Source: a candidate division KSB1 bacterium
GTDB taxonomy: Bacteria > Zhuqueibacterota > Zhuqueibacteria > Zhuqueibacterales > Zhuqueibacteraceae
Length of the DNA stretch: 64,000 bases
NCBI GenBank assembly: GCA_034506255.1
Contig: JAPDPX010000001.1
Location: forward strand, 858,566-922,565
Direction of reading: 5' to 3'
In this document: piece after piece, positions 44,353 to 53,184 of the stretch
Position numbering within the stretch: position 1 is the stretch's first letter
Layout of the letters: each line of letters opens with the position of its first letter
Made by a program: the position numbers and the translations under genes
Notes under the pieces: model-generated
Database searches by the model: none
Told to the model about the DNA's origin: nothing
What the model saw: only the letters and a program-made list of their open reading frames with translations

Positions 44353-46942
44353 CGCATCGCCGTGGCGCGCCCCGCGGGCTGGTGCCTCCTCGCAAAACGG
44401 CAAGCCGCACCGCGCCGCCGCCGGCTGGATCTGGCGCATGGCCTGGCGCGACAGCCGCACGCATCGCCGCCGCCTGCTGTTGTTCGTCTCCGCCATCACC
44501 CTGGGCATTGCCGCGCTGGTGGCGATCAGCTCGCTGCGTGACAATCTGGCCGCCGCGATGCAGGCGCAGGCCAGGGTGCTGCTCGGTGCGGATCTGGTGA
44601 TCTTCGGACGCCAGCCGTTTGCTCCCGAGATCGAAGCCCTGTTTGACTCCCTGGGCGGCCGGCAGGCGCGCGCTGTGCGTTTCTCCTCGATGGTGTATTT
44701 TCCCAAACAGGGCGGCACGCGCCTGGCCCGCATCAAAGCCGTGGCCGGCGATTTCCCGTTCTATGGTCAACTTGAAACCGATCCGCCCGCGGCGGCCGTC
44801 TCCTATCGCGAAGGACAAAATGCCCTGGTCGAGGAGGGGCTGCTGCTGCAATATCAGGCCGCGGTGGGTGACTCCATCAAAATCGGCAACCTCACGTTTC
44901 GCATTGCCGGCCGCTTGTTGCGCATTCCGGGCGAATCCGCGGCCAATGCCTTCCTCGGCCCGCGCGTCTTCATTCCCCTGCGCTTTCTGGAGGCCACCCA
45001 ACTGGTGCAGCGCGGCAGCCAGATCGTCTACAGTGTGCAATTCCAACTCGATCCCGGCGTCGATGCCGGGCGGCTGGTGCGCGCCCTCCAGCCCAGACTG
45101 GCCCGGCATCGTCTCAGCAGCGAAACCGTGGCAAGCCGCACGCAGGAACTGGGCCGGGCGATGCAAAACCTGACGCGCTTTCTCAATCTCGCCGGCTTCA
45201 TGGCGCTGCTGCTGGGTGGCATCGGTGTGGCGAGCGCCATTCACGTCTACATCAAACAAAAGCTCGAAACCATCGCCGTGCTCCGCTGTCTGGGCGCCGC
45301 CGTGCGGCAAACCTTCGGCATCTTTCTGGTGCAAACCGTGATGATGGCGCTGCTGGGGGCAGCCGGCGGGGCGGCGCTCGGCGTTTATTTGCAAACTTTG
45401 CTGCCGCGCGTGCTGGGCGATTTCCTGCCGGTGGAGCTCGAGATGCGGCTTTCCTGGCGCGCCGTGGCAGATGGCATCATCACCGGCCTGGGTTTGTCGC
45501 TGCTCTTCGCGCTGCTGCCGCTGCCCGGCATTCGCAAGATCTCCCCCCTGCTGAGTCTGCGTTCCACTTTTGAAGCACAACCTGCTGCAAGCCGCAATGG
45601 GCTGCGCTGGCTGCTTCACGCCGCCATCGCCCTGGCAGTCACCGCCTTTGCGATGCGCCAAATGGAAAACGCGGTGCAGGGCGTGTTCTTCACAGCGGCC
45701 GTGGGGGTGACCTTTGGCCTGCTCGCCGGTCTGGCGAAACTGCTGACCCGCACCGTGCGCCGCTACTTTCCCGGCCACTGGAGCTTCGTGTGGCGGCAGG
45801 GTCTGGCCAACCTTCACCGTCCCAACAATCAAACGCTGATGCTGCTGCTGGCGCTCGGCTTCGGCACGTTTCTGCTCACCACCTTGTACCTGACGCGCGA
45901 GACTCTGCTCCGCCAGGTCGAGCTGACCGGCGCCAATCAACAACCGGATCTCGTGCTCTTCGACGTGCAGCCCGATCAGGCCGCGGCGCTGGCAGCTCTC
46001 CTGCGCTCTTTCCATCTGCCGCTGCTGCAGCAGGTGCCGGTCGTGACCATGCGCCTGGAGAGCATCAACGGCACGCCAACGCGCGTGTTGCAGCGGGATT
46101 CCACCGCCGGCATTCCCGAATGGGCCCTGCGCCGGGAATATCGTTGTTCCTATCGCGACCACCTCAACGACAACGAGACGCTGCTGGCCGGCAAGTTGCA
46201 GCGCCGCAGCTCTCCGGATGATTCCATCCTGGTTTCCCTGGAGGAGGACATTGCCCGGGATTTGAAGGTGAAACTCGGGGATGAGCTGGTGTTCGACGTG
46301 CAGGGGGTATTGCTGCCAACGCGGGTGGGCAGTTTGCGGCGGGTGAACTGGCAGCGCATGATGCCGAGCTTTTTCGTGCTGTTCCCCGGCGGCGTGCTGG
46401 AGAATGCTCCGCAATTTCAGGTGCTGGTGACACGCGCCGGCAACGCGGAATTGTCAGCCCGGGTGCAGCGCGCGGTGGTGCAGCAATTCCCCAATGTTTC
46501 CGCCATCGATCTGGCTTTGATTCTGACCACGGTGGACGCGATCTTGAGCCGGGCCGCCCTGGTGATTCGCTTCATGGCGTTCTTCAGCGTGTTGACCGGC
46601 CTGGTGGTGCTGGCGGGCGCGGTGATCACCAGCCGCTATCAGCGCATTCAGGAAAGCGTGCTGCTGCGCACGCTCGGCGCGCACCGCCGCCAGGTGATCC
46701 AAATCATGACCATCGAATATTTCCTGCTCGGCGGACTGGCGGCCGTCACCGGCATGCTGCTGGCCTTTGCCGGCACCTGGGCGCTGGCGCGCTTTGTGTT
46801 CGAAGTGACCTTTGCGCCGGCGCTGCTGCCCAGCAGCGTCATTGCGCTGGCAGTGATTGCCCTGACGATTTTGCTGGGAATGCTGAACAGCCGCGGCATT
46901 GTCGACCGGCCGCCGCTGGAGGTGTTGCGCGCGGAAACCTGA
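44339..46942 (+). CDS. ybbP: FtsX-like permease, YbbP type
   Basis: 867 aa from the ATG at 44339 inside the end of ybbA; an ATG at 44309 is also open. The architecture is that of YbbP: a first transmembrane helix (RRLLLFVSAITLGIAALVAI), a MacB-like periplasmic domain, then a triplet of transmembrane segments (from about residue 290: LAGFMALLLGGIGVASAIHVYIKQKLETIAVLRCLGA), a second duplicated half, and the final FtsX domain (VLTGLVVLAGAVITSRYQRIQESVLLRTLGAHRRQ). The two FtsX-type domains carry the characteristic coupling segments after RCLGA and RTLGA. It forms the membrane part of the transporter with YbbA. It converges with the cytochrome c gene, stops 10 bp apart. Confidence 0.93.
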   Translation: MQASNASPWRAPRAGASSQNGKPHRAAAGWIWRMAWRDSRTHRRRLLLFVSAITLGIAALVAISSLRDNLAAAMQAQARVLLGADLVIFGRQPFAPEIEALFDSLGGRQARAVRFSSMVYFPKQGGTRLARIKAVAGDFPFYGQLETDPPAAAVSYREGQNALVEEGLLLQYQAAVGDSIKIGNLTFRIAGRLLRIPGESAANAFLGPRVFIPLRFLEATQLVQRGSQIVYSVQFQLDPGVDAGRLVRALQPRLARHRLSSETVASRTQELGRAMQNLTRFLNLAGFMALLLGGIGVASAIHVYIKQKLETIAVLRCLGAAVRQTFGIFLVQTVMMALLGAAGGAALGVYLQTLLPRVLGDFLPVELEMRLSWRAVADGIITGLGLSLLFALLPLPGIRKISPLLSLRSTFEAQPAASRNGLRWLLHAAIALAVTAFAMRQMENAVQGVFFTAAVGVTFGLLAGLAKLLTRTVRRYFPGHWSFVWRQGLANLHRPNNQTLMLLLALGFGTFLLTTLYLTRETLLRQVELTGANQQPDLVLFDVQPDQAAALAALLRSFHLPLLQQVPVVTMRLESINGTPTRVLQRDSTAGIPEWALRREYRCSYRDHLNDNETLLAGKLQRRSSPDDSILVSLEEDIARDLKVKLGDELVFDVQGVLLPTRVGSLRRVNWQRMMPSFFVLFPGGVLENAPQFQVLVTRAGNAELSARVQRAVVQQFPNVSAIDLALILTTVDAILSRAALVIRFMAFFSVLTGLVVLAGAVITSRYQRIQESVLLRTLGAHRRQVIQIMTIEYFLLGGLAAVTGMLLAFAGTWALARFVFEVTFAPALLPSSVIALAVIALTILLGMLNSRGIVDRPPLEVLRAET

Positions 46943-46952
46943 GGGGTGTCGT

Positions 46953-47339
46953 TCACGGCGTCGCGGACACGCCGCCGGAATCGGTGCGCGCCGGCTGTGT
47001 CGTACTGTCAACCCAGGTGGCAAGAAAATCCAGCACCTGCTCGACCTGTGCCGGCGTCAAATGCTGCGCAAAACCGGGCATGCCGTCCTCTTCCTCCCCC
47101 TTGCCGTGTAAAATGATGTCGCGCACGTACGACCGGCTCTTGCGCCGCATGACGTCGTGAATCTTCGGCCCGAACATGCCGCCCGTTCCTTCCGGGCCAT
47201 GACAGCGGCTGCAGTTCACCTCGCGATTGACAAAGCCCAGATAAATGAGATGGCCGGGGTCTGTGATGTCGCCGGGCGGCTCGGCGGCACAGCCCGCCAG
47301 CGCCAGCACCAAAAGCTTGACGCAAAGAAATCGCTGCAT
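46953..47339 (-). CDS. Lipoprotein cytochrome c (small, class I)
   Basis: 128 aa. The start MQRFLCVKLLVLALAGCAAE is a lipoprotein signal with a lipobox Cys at residue 17. One haem-binding motif, CSRCH, lies at about 43-47, and a distal Met ligand is likely in GMPGFAQHLTPAQVEQVLDFLATW. This is a single-haem class I cytochrome c anchored in a membrane, a small electron carrier. No oxidase or reductase partner is next to it; the flavoprotein fusion at 38-40 kb is the only other redox membrane protein nearby. Confidence 0.9.
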   Translation of the reverse strand: MQRFLCVKLLVLALAGCAAEPPGDITDPGHLIYLGFVNREVNCSRCHGPEGTGGMFGPKIHDVMRRKSRSYVRDIILHGKGEEEDGMPGFAQHLTPAQVEQVLDFLATWVDSTTQPARTDSGGVSATP

Positions 47340-47350
47340 CGTTCTTATTG

Positions 47351-47790
47351 CCTGAATTTTGCAATTAGATTGATCCCTCCGCGAGAAACGCCGCTGGGAT
47401 CACAGCGCCCAGCCACCCCGCAGGTGCATAAAAATTTTGCAGGCAAACGCGCGGTCAACTCCGGCAGAGGCAACCTGGTTGGTTCTCCTCAAAAAAACGC
47501 GCCAGATCATGAGAAATTCGACAGGCCGCTCCTTCGGAGCTTGCATTTTGGGGATGGGATGCAGCTATAAACAGTGTGCTCCGCTGGAGCTGTTTTCTGG
47601 CGCTGCGTGGGAAAAGCCGTTTCGTAGGAGGAAACATCAATCGGCTTCGACATCAATCACAAACAATCCGTCCACGAAAGCAGAAATGCCACGGGAAAAA
47701 CCATTTCTTGAATTTTGCACCCAGATTGATCCCCTCCGCGGGGAATGCCGCTGGGATCGCAGCGCCCAATCCTTCGCCCCTTTGCATCCT
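47351..47790 (+). mobile_element. MITE-like element, copy with a second partial left end
   Basis: Starts with CCTGAATTTTGCA (47351-47363) and follows the order of the 41.1-kb copy (TTTTGCAGGC, CGCGCCAGATCATGAGAAATTC, CAGCTATAAACAG, CGTAGGAGGAAACAT, CAATCCGTCCACGAAAGCAG). It lacks a right terminal repeat. At 47707-47719 a second left end (CTTGAATTTTGCA) begins in the same direction and repeats the first 70 or so bases of the element. This could be an insertion of one copy into another, or an unequal recombination. The remaining bases of the 47340-47917 gap hold nothing else recognised. Confidence 0.72.
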
Positions 47791-47917
47791 CGCGGTTGAC
47801 AGGTTTGGTTGTGGCTATGACCGCGCTGTGTGATTGAAAAGCATCCGGGGAGGCCTGGCCCGCGCTGAAAACACTCTCAGCGGCGCGGTCCTGCCAATCC
47901 GCCGGCCAATCCCGCCT

Positions 47918-49828
47918 TCAATTCAAAAACTTCCACCAAAAACCCCAGCGAAAAACCCGGCCGGGCTCCCGCGCCCCTGCCCGCCATTCAAAATGGTGAT
48001 CCAGCAGATTTTCCCATGCCAGAAACACGGCACCATCGCCGTGGCGCAATTGCAACTGCAAATCGATCACACGCACCGGGGCCAGGCGGGTGAAATTCAC
48101 GCGGCCCGGGGTTGCGGAGAAATCCGGCGAAAAACGCTCACCAATCATCCGGGCGGCGAAACGGGGCGTCAATTCAAGATCATGATCGAACAAAAGCCAG
48201 GGCACCGCCACATAGGCAAAAACATGCGTGCGCGGCTGATGCCAAAACCAAAATTGCTGCGGCACTGCCCGCAGCGCATGCGCCGCATGGAACCCCGCGG
48301 CGAGCTGGGTGAGCGGGCGCCATTGCAGTTCCAGATGCAGCGCCGGGGTCACGACGACGGTGGTGTCGTTGCGCAGCGTGGCGGTGGTGTCGGCGTGATT
48401 CAGGCTCCAAACCAGGCCCTCCTGCCACCAGCCGTTGCCGCAGACAAGCCGCGCCGTGAGCCCGCGCCGCTCATACGCAAGACCAGCCTGCAGGTGTTGC
48501 AGCGTGACCGCGTTGAGCCTGTCCGAGCGGGCCAGCAGCGGCAAACTGTTGTTGCGCTCGCCCGGGGCCGGCGGCAAACGGCGTTGTTCCATGCCCAGCC
48601 ACAGCGACCATGCCGGTTTCGGGCGGTAAATGCCACCCACCGCCAGCGTGTAACCCGCCGGCCAATCCGCGCTGTGGCGGACGCGCGCCATTGCCTGCAC
48701 CGCCAGCTTTTCGTTGAGCTGCACCGCCAGCTTCAAACCGGCGGCGGCATGGAGGCGGGCTGCATAGTCGATGATGGGGCTTTCCACTTTCTCATGACTC
48801 ACCCGTCCGGAGAAAATTGCGGCAAAAGCCCCGCGCTGGCCGCGCCAGTTCGTTTCGAGGCCGGCCTCCCGCAACCGATGGCGGATCTTGACGGTGATCG
48901 CATTCAACTCTTCGTGCAGCGCCCACCAAAAAGCGCGCAACCCCATTTGTTCGCCGCGGGCCAGTTCCACGGCATGAAAGCGGCGTGTCTCTTTGTGGCG
49001 GTTGTTGCCGCTGCGGTGCCATTCTTCGGGAAAGAAAGGCGCGGTCACCCCCGCCTCGGCGCTCACGACCCAGTAGCGATAGCGCGCCTGCCAATTCTGC
49101 GTGAGGCGATAATCGAGCCGCACGCCGGCTTTGAAAATCCCGGCCGGCAGGCGCACCAAACCGCCGCTCGGATTGACGAAGCCATCAGCATTGTTGACGG
49201 TGAGATGAAGCAGGGCATTCATGCGACGGCTGAACGCACGGCCAAAACGCACGCGCGTTGCATCCGCGCCCAGAGGCCCCTTCACATACTCTGCGCGCGA
49301 AAAGGGAATGTCGTAGTGCAAGCCCTCGGTGCTGAATCGCAGAAACGCAGCAGAGAGGGCCGGTTGGGCCGGATCAGGCACGAGTTGATTCAGCGTGATG
49401 CCATCGACGACAGCGTCCGGCAGGCCGGTGAGATCGACCGTGCCGTAGACGCCCGGCCGCCACCACACGTCATCGACAAAATGATCCAGGGCCGCCGGCG
49501 GCAATGTGCCGGTGGCAAAATAACGCGGCTGGCCGGTGCCGCCGGTGCGCAGCGGCAACAGCGGCAGGCTGTTGGCGCCGAGCTGCCACACGTCCTCGAA
49601 CAAATTTGCGGCACGGGCTTGTGAATCGGCGCGCGCGACCGCCAGATGTCCGGGGCGCAAAGCATGTCCGCGCGGCAAACTCTCCCCCCGCGATCCGCCG
49701 GACGCCACCGCGGCGCTGTCCACAGCGGCTTTGGGCAATGTATCCGGGCGGGCGGTTTCATGCGAAATCTGGGCGAACAAAACGCGGGCACAAAGGAGGA
49801 ACAGCACCGGCAGGCGAGCAGGAATCAC
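47918..49828 (-). CDS. Outer-membrane beta-barrel protein coupled to an ECF S-component
   Basis: 636 aa starting at the GTG at 49828, which overlaps the upstream stop (GTGA). From there the protein opens with a signal peptide (VIPARLPVLFLLCARVLFAQ); the longer open frame upstream lies inside the ECF gene and is not real. The mature protein is rich in Trp, Tyr and Arg and ends in alternating strands finishing RVFRWGFWWKFLN, as in outer-membrane barrels. About residues 85-175 contain plug-like text (GVYGTVDLTGLPDAVVDGITLN). It may be a TonB-dependent or porin-like channel. Translational coupling to an ECF substrate-binding subunit suggests uptake of the same small molecule across both membranes. 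Confidence 0.78.
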   Translation of the reverse strand: MIPARLPVLFLLCARVLFAQISHETARPDTLPKAAVDSAAVASGGSRGESLPRGHALRPGHLAVARADSQARAANLFEDVWQLGANSLPLLPLRTGGTGQPRYFATGTLPPAALDHFVDDVWWRPGVYGTVDLTGLPDAVVDGITLNQLVPDPAQPALSAAFLRFSTEGLHYDIPFSRAEYVKGPLGADATRVRFGRAFSRRMNALLHLTVNNADGFVNPSGGLVRLPAGIFKAGVRLDYRLTQNWQARYRYWVVSAEAGVTAPFFPEEWHRSGNNRHKETRRFHAVELARGEQMGLRAFWWALHEELNAITVKIRHRLREAGLETNWRGQRGAFAAIFSGRVSHEKVESPIIDYAARLHAAAGLKLAVQLNEKLAVQAMARVRHSADWPAGYTLAVGGIYRPKPAWSLWLGMEQRRLPPAPGERNNSLPLLARSDRLNAVTLQHLQAGLAYERRGLTARLVCGNGWWQEGLVWSLNHADTTATLRNDTTVVVTPALHLELQWRPLTQLAAGFHAAHALRAVPQQFWFWHQPRTHVFAYVAVPWLLFDHDLELTPRFAARMIGERFSPDFSATPGRVNFTRLAPVRVIDLQLQLRHGDGAVFLAWENLLDHHFEWRAGAREPGRVFRWGFWWKFLN

Positions 49829-50448
49829 GGTTGGCTTTGGGAGTTGGTAAAGTTGGCTGGTTGTGCGTTGCGCGTGGCAGCCGCGAACCGCGGCCCGGCC
49901 GCCGCTTGAAACACCGTCAACGTCAGCAAGTGTCGCGCGAGTATAGGCACGAGCAGGGTAAAAATCAATCCGTTTGTTGCCAGATGGGTCAAATAGACGG
50001 GCGCGCCAAAGGTGAGTGCGGCCAGCAACCCCTCCCATGTTTGATTGATGCTCAGGCCGAATGCCAGCGTGGTGGCGAAATCAAACAGCAGGGTCAACAG
50101 CATTCCGGCAACCGCAAAGGCGGGCACTGGCGGGAGTCGATCGGGGAAAAGCCGTGCCAGACAGCCGCCGGCCAAACCGCTGACCGCCATGCCGGCGACT
50201 TGCGCCAGCATGAGCGGCGGAATGGCCGGCCCCAGCGGGTTGAAAAACGTGTAAAGAAACTCGGCGATGCCGCCCACGAGCAGGCCACGCGTGACGCCCA
50301 GCATAAAACCTGCGAGAAAGACCGTGGCGGTCACAACTTCCACACCGGGCACTGCGAAAAACAACAGCCCGCCGGCCACGGTCAGCGCGATGAAAATCGC
50401 GGTCAGAATCAGCCGGCGGACCTGCAGGGTAGCTTTGTATTTCTGCAT
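49825..50448 (-). CDS. ECF transporter S component (substrate-specific subunit)
   Basis: 207 aa with five or six transmembrane segments (LILTAIFIALTVAGGLLFFAVPGVEVV, VFLAGFMLGVTRGLLVGGIAEFLYTFF, PLMLAQVAGMAVSGLAGG, VAGMLLTLLFDFATTLAFGLS, LATNGLIFTLLVPILARHLL). This is the pattern of vitamin-type ECF S components, which bind the substrate and use a shared energising module. The substrate is not readable, and the ATPase and T subunits are not in the window. Coupling to the outer-membrane barrel by GTGA is strong. The gene follows the M28 peptidase by 66 bp. Confidence 0.77.
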   Translation of the reverse strand: MQKYKATLQVRRLILTAIFIALTVAGGLLFFAVPGVEVVTATVFLAGFMLGVTRGLLVGGIAEFLYTFFNPLGPAIPPLMLAQVAGMAVSGLAGGCLARLFPDRLPPVPAFAVAGMLLTLLFDFATTLAFGLSINQTWEGLLAALTFGAPVYLTHLATNGLIFTLLVPILARHLLTLTVFQAAAGPRFAAATRNAQPANFTNSQSQP

Positions 50449-50514
50449 TCTGGAAAATCATTCCTGCTGCCACCCCGGAACACCCGCGGGGCCGGCAGCC
50501 GGGACGAGCGCACG

Positions 50515-52158
50515 TCAGGGACTGGCGGGCGCAGGATTGGGCGGCAGACGTTGTGTTTGATTGGCCACCTGCCAGCCGGTGAGATAGGCCATCTGCGCCA
50601 CCCGCTGCAGTTTTGAAAAGTTGATTTTATCGACGTCGTCAGTCGGTTTGTGATAGTCTTCATGCTCGCCGGTGGTGAAGAACAATACCGGCACCTGGTG
50701 GCGCGCAAAATTGTAATGGTCGCTGCGATAATACAGCTTTTTGGGATGATTGGGATCGCCGTAGCGATAATCACATACCAACCCCACCTGCCGCGCCGAA
50801 GCCTCGTTCAATTCCCGCAGCGCCCTATTTTGGTGCCCGCCCACGACGTAGACGGTATGCGCCTCCGCCAGACCGGCGTTTTTGGGATTGCTGTCACCCG
50901 GCACCCGCACGCGCCCCACCATGTCCATGTTGAGATTGGCAACCGTCTGCGCCAGCGGAAAGACGGGATGAGCAGTATAATACTCCGACCCAAGCAGGCC
51001 TTTCTCCTCGCCCGCAAACCAGATGAAAAGCACACTGCGCCGCGGCGGCCGGCGGCCCTGTGCAAAAGCCTCGGCGATTTCCAGCAACGCCGAGCTGCCG
51101 GAAGCGTCATCATCCGCGCCGTTAAAAATTTCCCCCCGGGCGTTGCGGCCCACATGATCGAGATGCGCGCTGTACACCACGGCTTCGTGCTTCAATCGCG
51201 GATCGCCGCCCCTCAGCCAGCCGATGACATTGGGCGCCTGCAGCCGGCGCTGAACCATGGCAATTGTCAGCGTGGCTTCCGCCTCACTCACAAAGGAGTG
51301 CGGCCGGCCGGTGCGGTCGATCTCGCCCTGCAACTGCACCAGGGTTTTGCCGCTGCCGCGCAGCAGGGCACTGGCCAGGCTGGTGTCGGCGATAAGGACG
51401 TGCAGACCCGTGCCTTCTTTCTTCTCCTCCGGCTTGTCGGCCAGACGCATCCGGGGTTCGGCGAGGTACTCGAGGTAAGGTTGAAACTCAGTACGAAATT
51501 CCGGTCCACTGTCACTGGGGGCGGTGACGAGAATCAGCACGGCCGCGCCGGCCGCCCGGGCGGCAGCCGCCTTGGCACTCAAGTAGCTGTAGCGTGTCGT
51601 TTCAGAGCCGGCGAAGCGTGCGCTGGTATCGGCGGTTTGCGGTTCCTCGCGCATTGCCAGCACGATTTTCCCCTTCACCTCGAGGCCGGCGTAATCATCG
51701 TAATCGTACTCCGGTGCCGTGATGCCATAGCCGACAAAAGCCACTTTGCCAGTGATGGTCACCCCTTCCCCCTGCAACTCTTCCTGGGAGTAGAGAAAAA
51801 AATCCTCCAGGAAATCGAACTCCACGGACTCCCCCATGGCCCGAACCGTCACTTTCGTCGCCGGCGTGAGCTGCCGACTGATGAGTGCAAACGGCTGGAA
51901 ATAGGATCCACTGGCCGGCAGCGGTTGCAAGCCCAGCCGGCGCAATTCCGCGGCGATATAAACCGCGGCGCGTTCAAGTCCCGGCGAGCCCGTGTCGCGG
52001 CCGGCGAGCGAATCCGCCGCCAAAAAGCTCAGATGCGTGTACAACTCACTCGCGGTGATCGACGACACGCCGCCCTGCATGGCGGCTTTGGGTGGCGGCG
52101 AGCAGGCCGCCAGTCCGAACACCAGTCCGGCAAAAACCCTGAGCATTGTCCTGTGCAT
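50515..52158 (-). CDS. Lipoprotein M28-family aminopeptidase with PA domain
   Basis: 547 aa from the ATG at 52158 (AAGGAAAACAC upstream); the start MHRTMLRVFAGLVFGLAACS has a lipobox Cys, so it is membrane-anchored. Residues of about 120-235 read as a PA-type insert (VTITGKVAFVGYGITAPEYDYDDYAGLEVKGKIVLAM). The metal-binding core follows: VVYSAHLDHVG (His, Asp), FNGADDDASGSSALLEIAEAF (Asp), FIWFAGEEKGLLGSEYY (catalytic Glu and Glu ligand), LNMDMVG (Asp) and the C-terminal GEHEDYHKPTDDVDKI (His). Family M28 members are two-zinc aminopeptidases. It is probably the first gene of the unit with the ECF and barrel genes. Confidence 0.92.
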   Translation of the reverse strand: MHRTMLRVFAGLVFGLAACSPPPKAAMQGGVSSITASELYTHLSFLAADSLAGRDTGSPGLERAAVYIAAELRRLGLQPLPASGSYFQPFALISRQLTPATKVTVRAMGESVEFDFLEDFFLYSQEELQGEGVTITGKVAFVGYGITAPEYDYDDYAGLEVKGKIVLAMREEPQTADTSARFAGSETTRYSYLSAKAAAARAAGAAVLILVTAPSDSGPEFRTEFQPYLEYLAEPRMRLADKPEEKKEGTGLHVLIADTSLASALLRGSGKTLVQLQGEIDRTGRPHSFVSEAEATLTIAMVQRRLQAPNVIGWLRGGDPRLKHEAVVYSAHLDHVGRNARGEIFNGADDDASGSSALLEIAEAFAQGRRPPRRSVLFIWFAGEEKGLLGSEYYTAHPVFPLAQTVANLNMDMVGRVRVPGDSNPKNAGLAEAHTVYVVGGHQNRALRELNEASARQVGLVCDYRYGDPNHPKKLYYRSDHYNFARHQVPVLFFTTGEHEDYHKPTDDVDKINFSKLQRVAQMAYLTGWQVANQTQRLPPNPAPASP

Positions 52159-52245
52159 GTGTTTTCCTTGAGACACCATGTGCAGTGGCCTGCTTGGCCT
52201 GCCGCCCACCCTGTGGGGGTGGACCGGCTTGCGGATTGCAGAGTG

Positions 52246-52285
52246 GAAACAAAAATGCCGCTAGACCGCAGCGGTTCTAGCGGCA
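52246..52285 (-). terminator. Rho-independent terminator downstream of the RsgA-like gene
   Basis: On the minus strand GCCGCTAGA and TCTAGCGGC form a 9-bp stem, followed by ATTTTTGTTT. It ends transcription from the RsgA-like gene (stop at 52369) before the M28 peptidase gene, about 90 bp further on. Confidence 0.82.
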
Positions 52286-52368
52286 CACACCCAGGAGATA
52301 TCACCATGAAACGCGGCGCAAGATAGCGAAATCATGCCACTCCCGCAAGGGAATTCTTCCCGGCAGCA

Positions 52369-53184
52369 TCACCGTGTCAAAGACTGCAGGAGATCGACAT
52401 AAGCCTGATAACGCGGCCGGGCGATTTCGCCGTTCGCCATCGCCTGCTTGACGGCACAGGCGGATTCACGCCAGTGCAGACATTCCGCGGCCGCGCAATC
52501 GCCGCTGAACTCACGAAACTCGTTGTAGTAAAAGCGCAGCTCATCGGGCTGCAATCCCAGCAAACTGGCCACCGTGATTTCCTCCAGCATCGTGATCTCT
52601 ACGCCCCGGGGAAACTCACAGTGTTTGATGCGGCACCGCACCGCCGCACCGTTGCCCGCCTCCAACATGCGCTCCTCCGTCCTGCATCTCTTGTCATAAC
52701 CGGAATCGAGCTGCGCCAGCAGGGATTTGCGGCCGACGCCGGCGTCGCCGATGAGGAGCGAGTGTTTGTTTTCCAGGCGCTCGCGCAGCCCGGCGATGCC
52801 CTCGCCGGTTTTCGCGGAAGTGAGCACGATCGCATAGCCCAGCTCGCGATACAGGCGCACGGCCTTGTCGATCACACCGCGATTTGCCGCAAGATCGAGT
52901 TTGGTGAGGCAAATCAGGGGCTCCACCACCTCGATTTGCGCGAGAATCAGGCCGCGGTCGATCTGGCTGTGCGAGAACGGTGGCTCCTGCACCGACTGCA
53001 CCAGCACCAGTTGTTCGGCGTGTGGCGCCGCCTGGTGAATCAACGTTTCGCGCAACGCTTCACTGGCACTGCTGTCGTTGGATGCGGGCGTTTCCTCCTC
53101 GCCGCCCGCGGCTTGCAACCGCTCGCGCCGCTCTTGCCAGAGATGGCGCAATTGCTTTTGTTCAATTCTGGTCAGGTCTTTCAT
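52369..53184 (-). CDS. RsgA-like protein with degenerate GTPase motifs
   Basis: 271 aa. Similarity to the ribosome-assembly GTPase RsgA runs from about residue 45: AEQLVLVQSVQEPPFSHSQIDRGLILAQ, G4 as TKLDL, G5-like TSAKTGEG, and the C-terminal zinc region with C...C.H....C in GDCAAAECLHWRESACAVKQAMANGEI, then RYQAYVDLLQ. The usual P-loop is altered: GDAGVGRKSLL has an extra Arg before KS. The DTPG motif that should follow is missing (VEITMLEEITVASLLG stands there). The N-terminal OB domain is reduced to about 45 helical residues. It may be a non-GTPase ribosome-related paralogue or an inactivated copy. Confidence 0.75.
   Translation of the reverse strand: MKDLTRIEQKQLRHLWQERRERLQAAGGEEETPASNDSSASEALRETLIHQAAPHAEQLVLVQSVQEPPFSHSQIDRGLILAQIEVVEPLICLTKLDLAANRGVIDKAVRLYRELGYAIVLTSAKTGEGIAGLRERLENKHSLLIGDAGVGRKSLLAQLDSGYDKRCRTEERMLEAGNGAAVRCRIKHCEFPRGVEITMLEEITVASLLGLQPDELRFYYNEFREFSGDCAAAECLHWRESACAVKQAMANGEIARPRYQAYVDLLQSLTR

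Noticed and set aside
44171..46414. 747-codon minus-strand frame opposite ybbP
   Set aside because: No ribosome site, Gln/His-rich composition, and full overlap with a gene that has clear FtsX domains.
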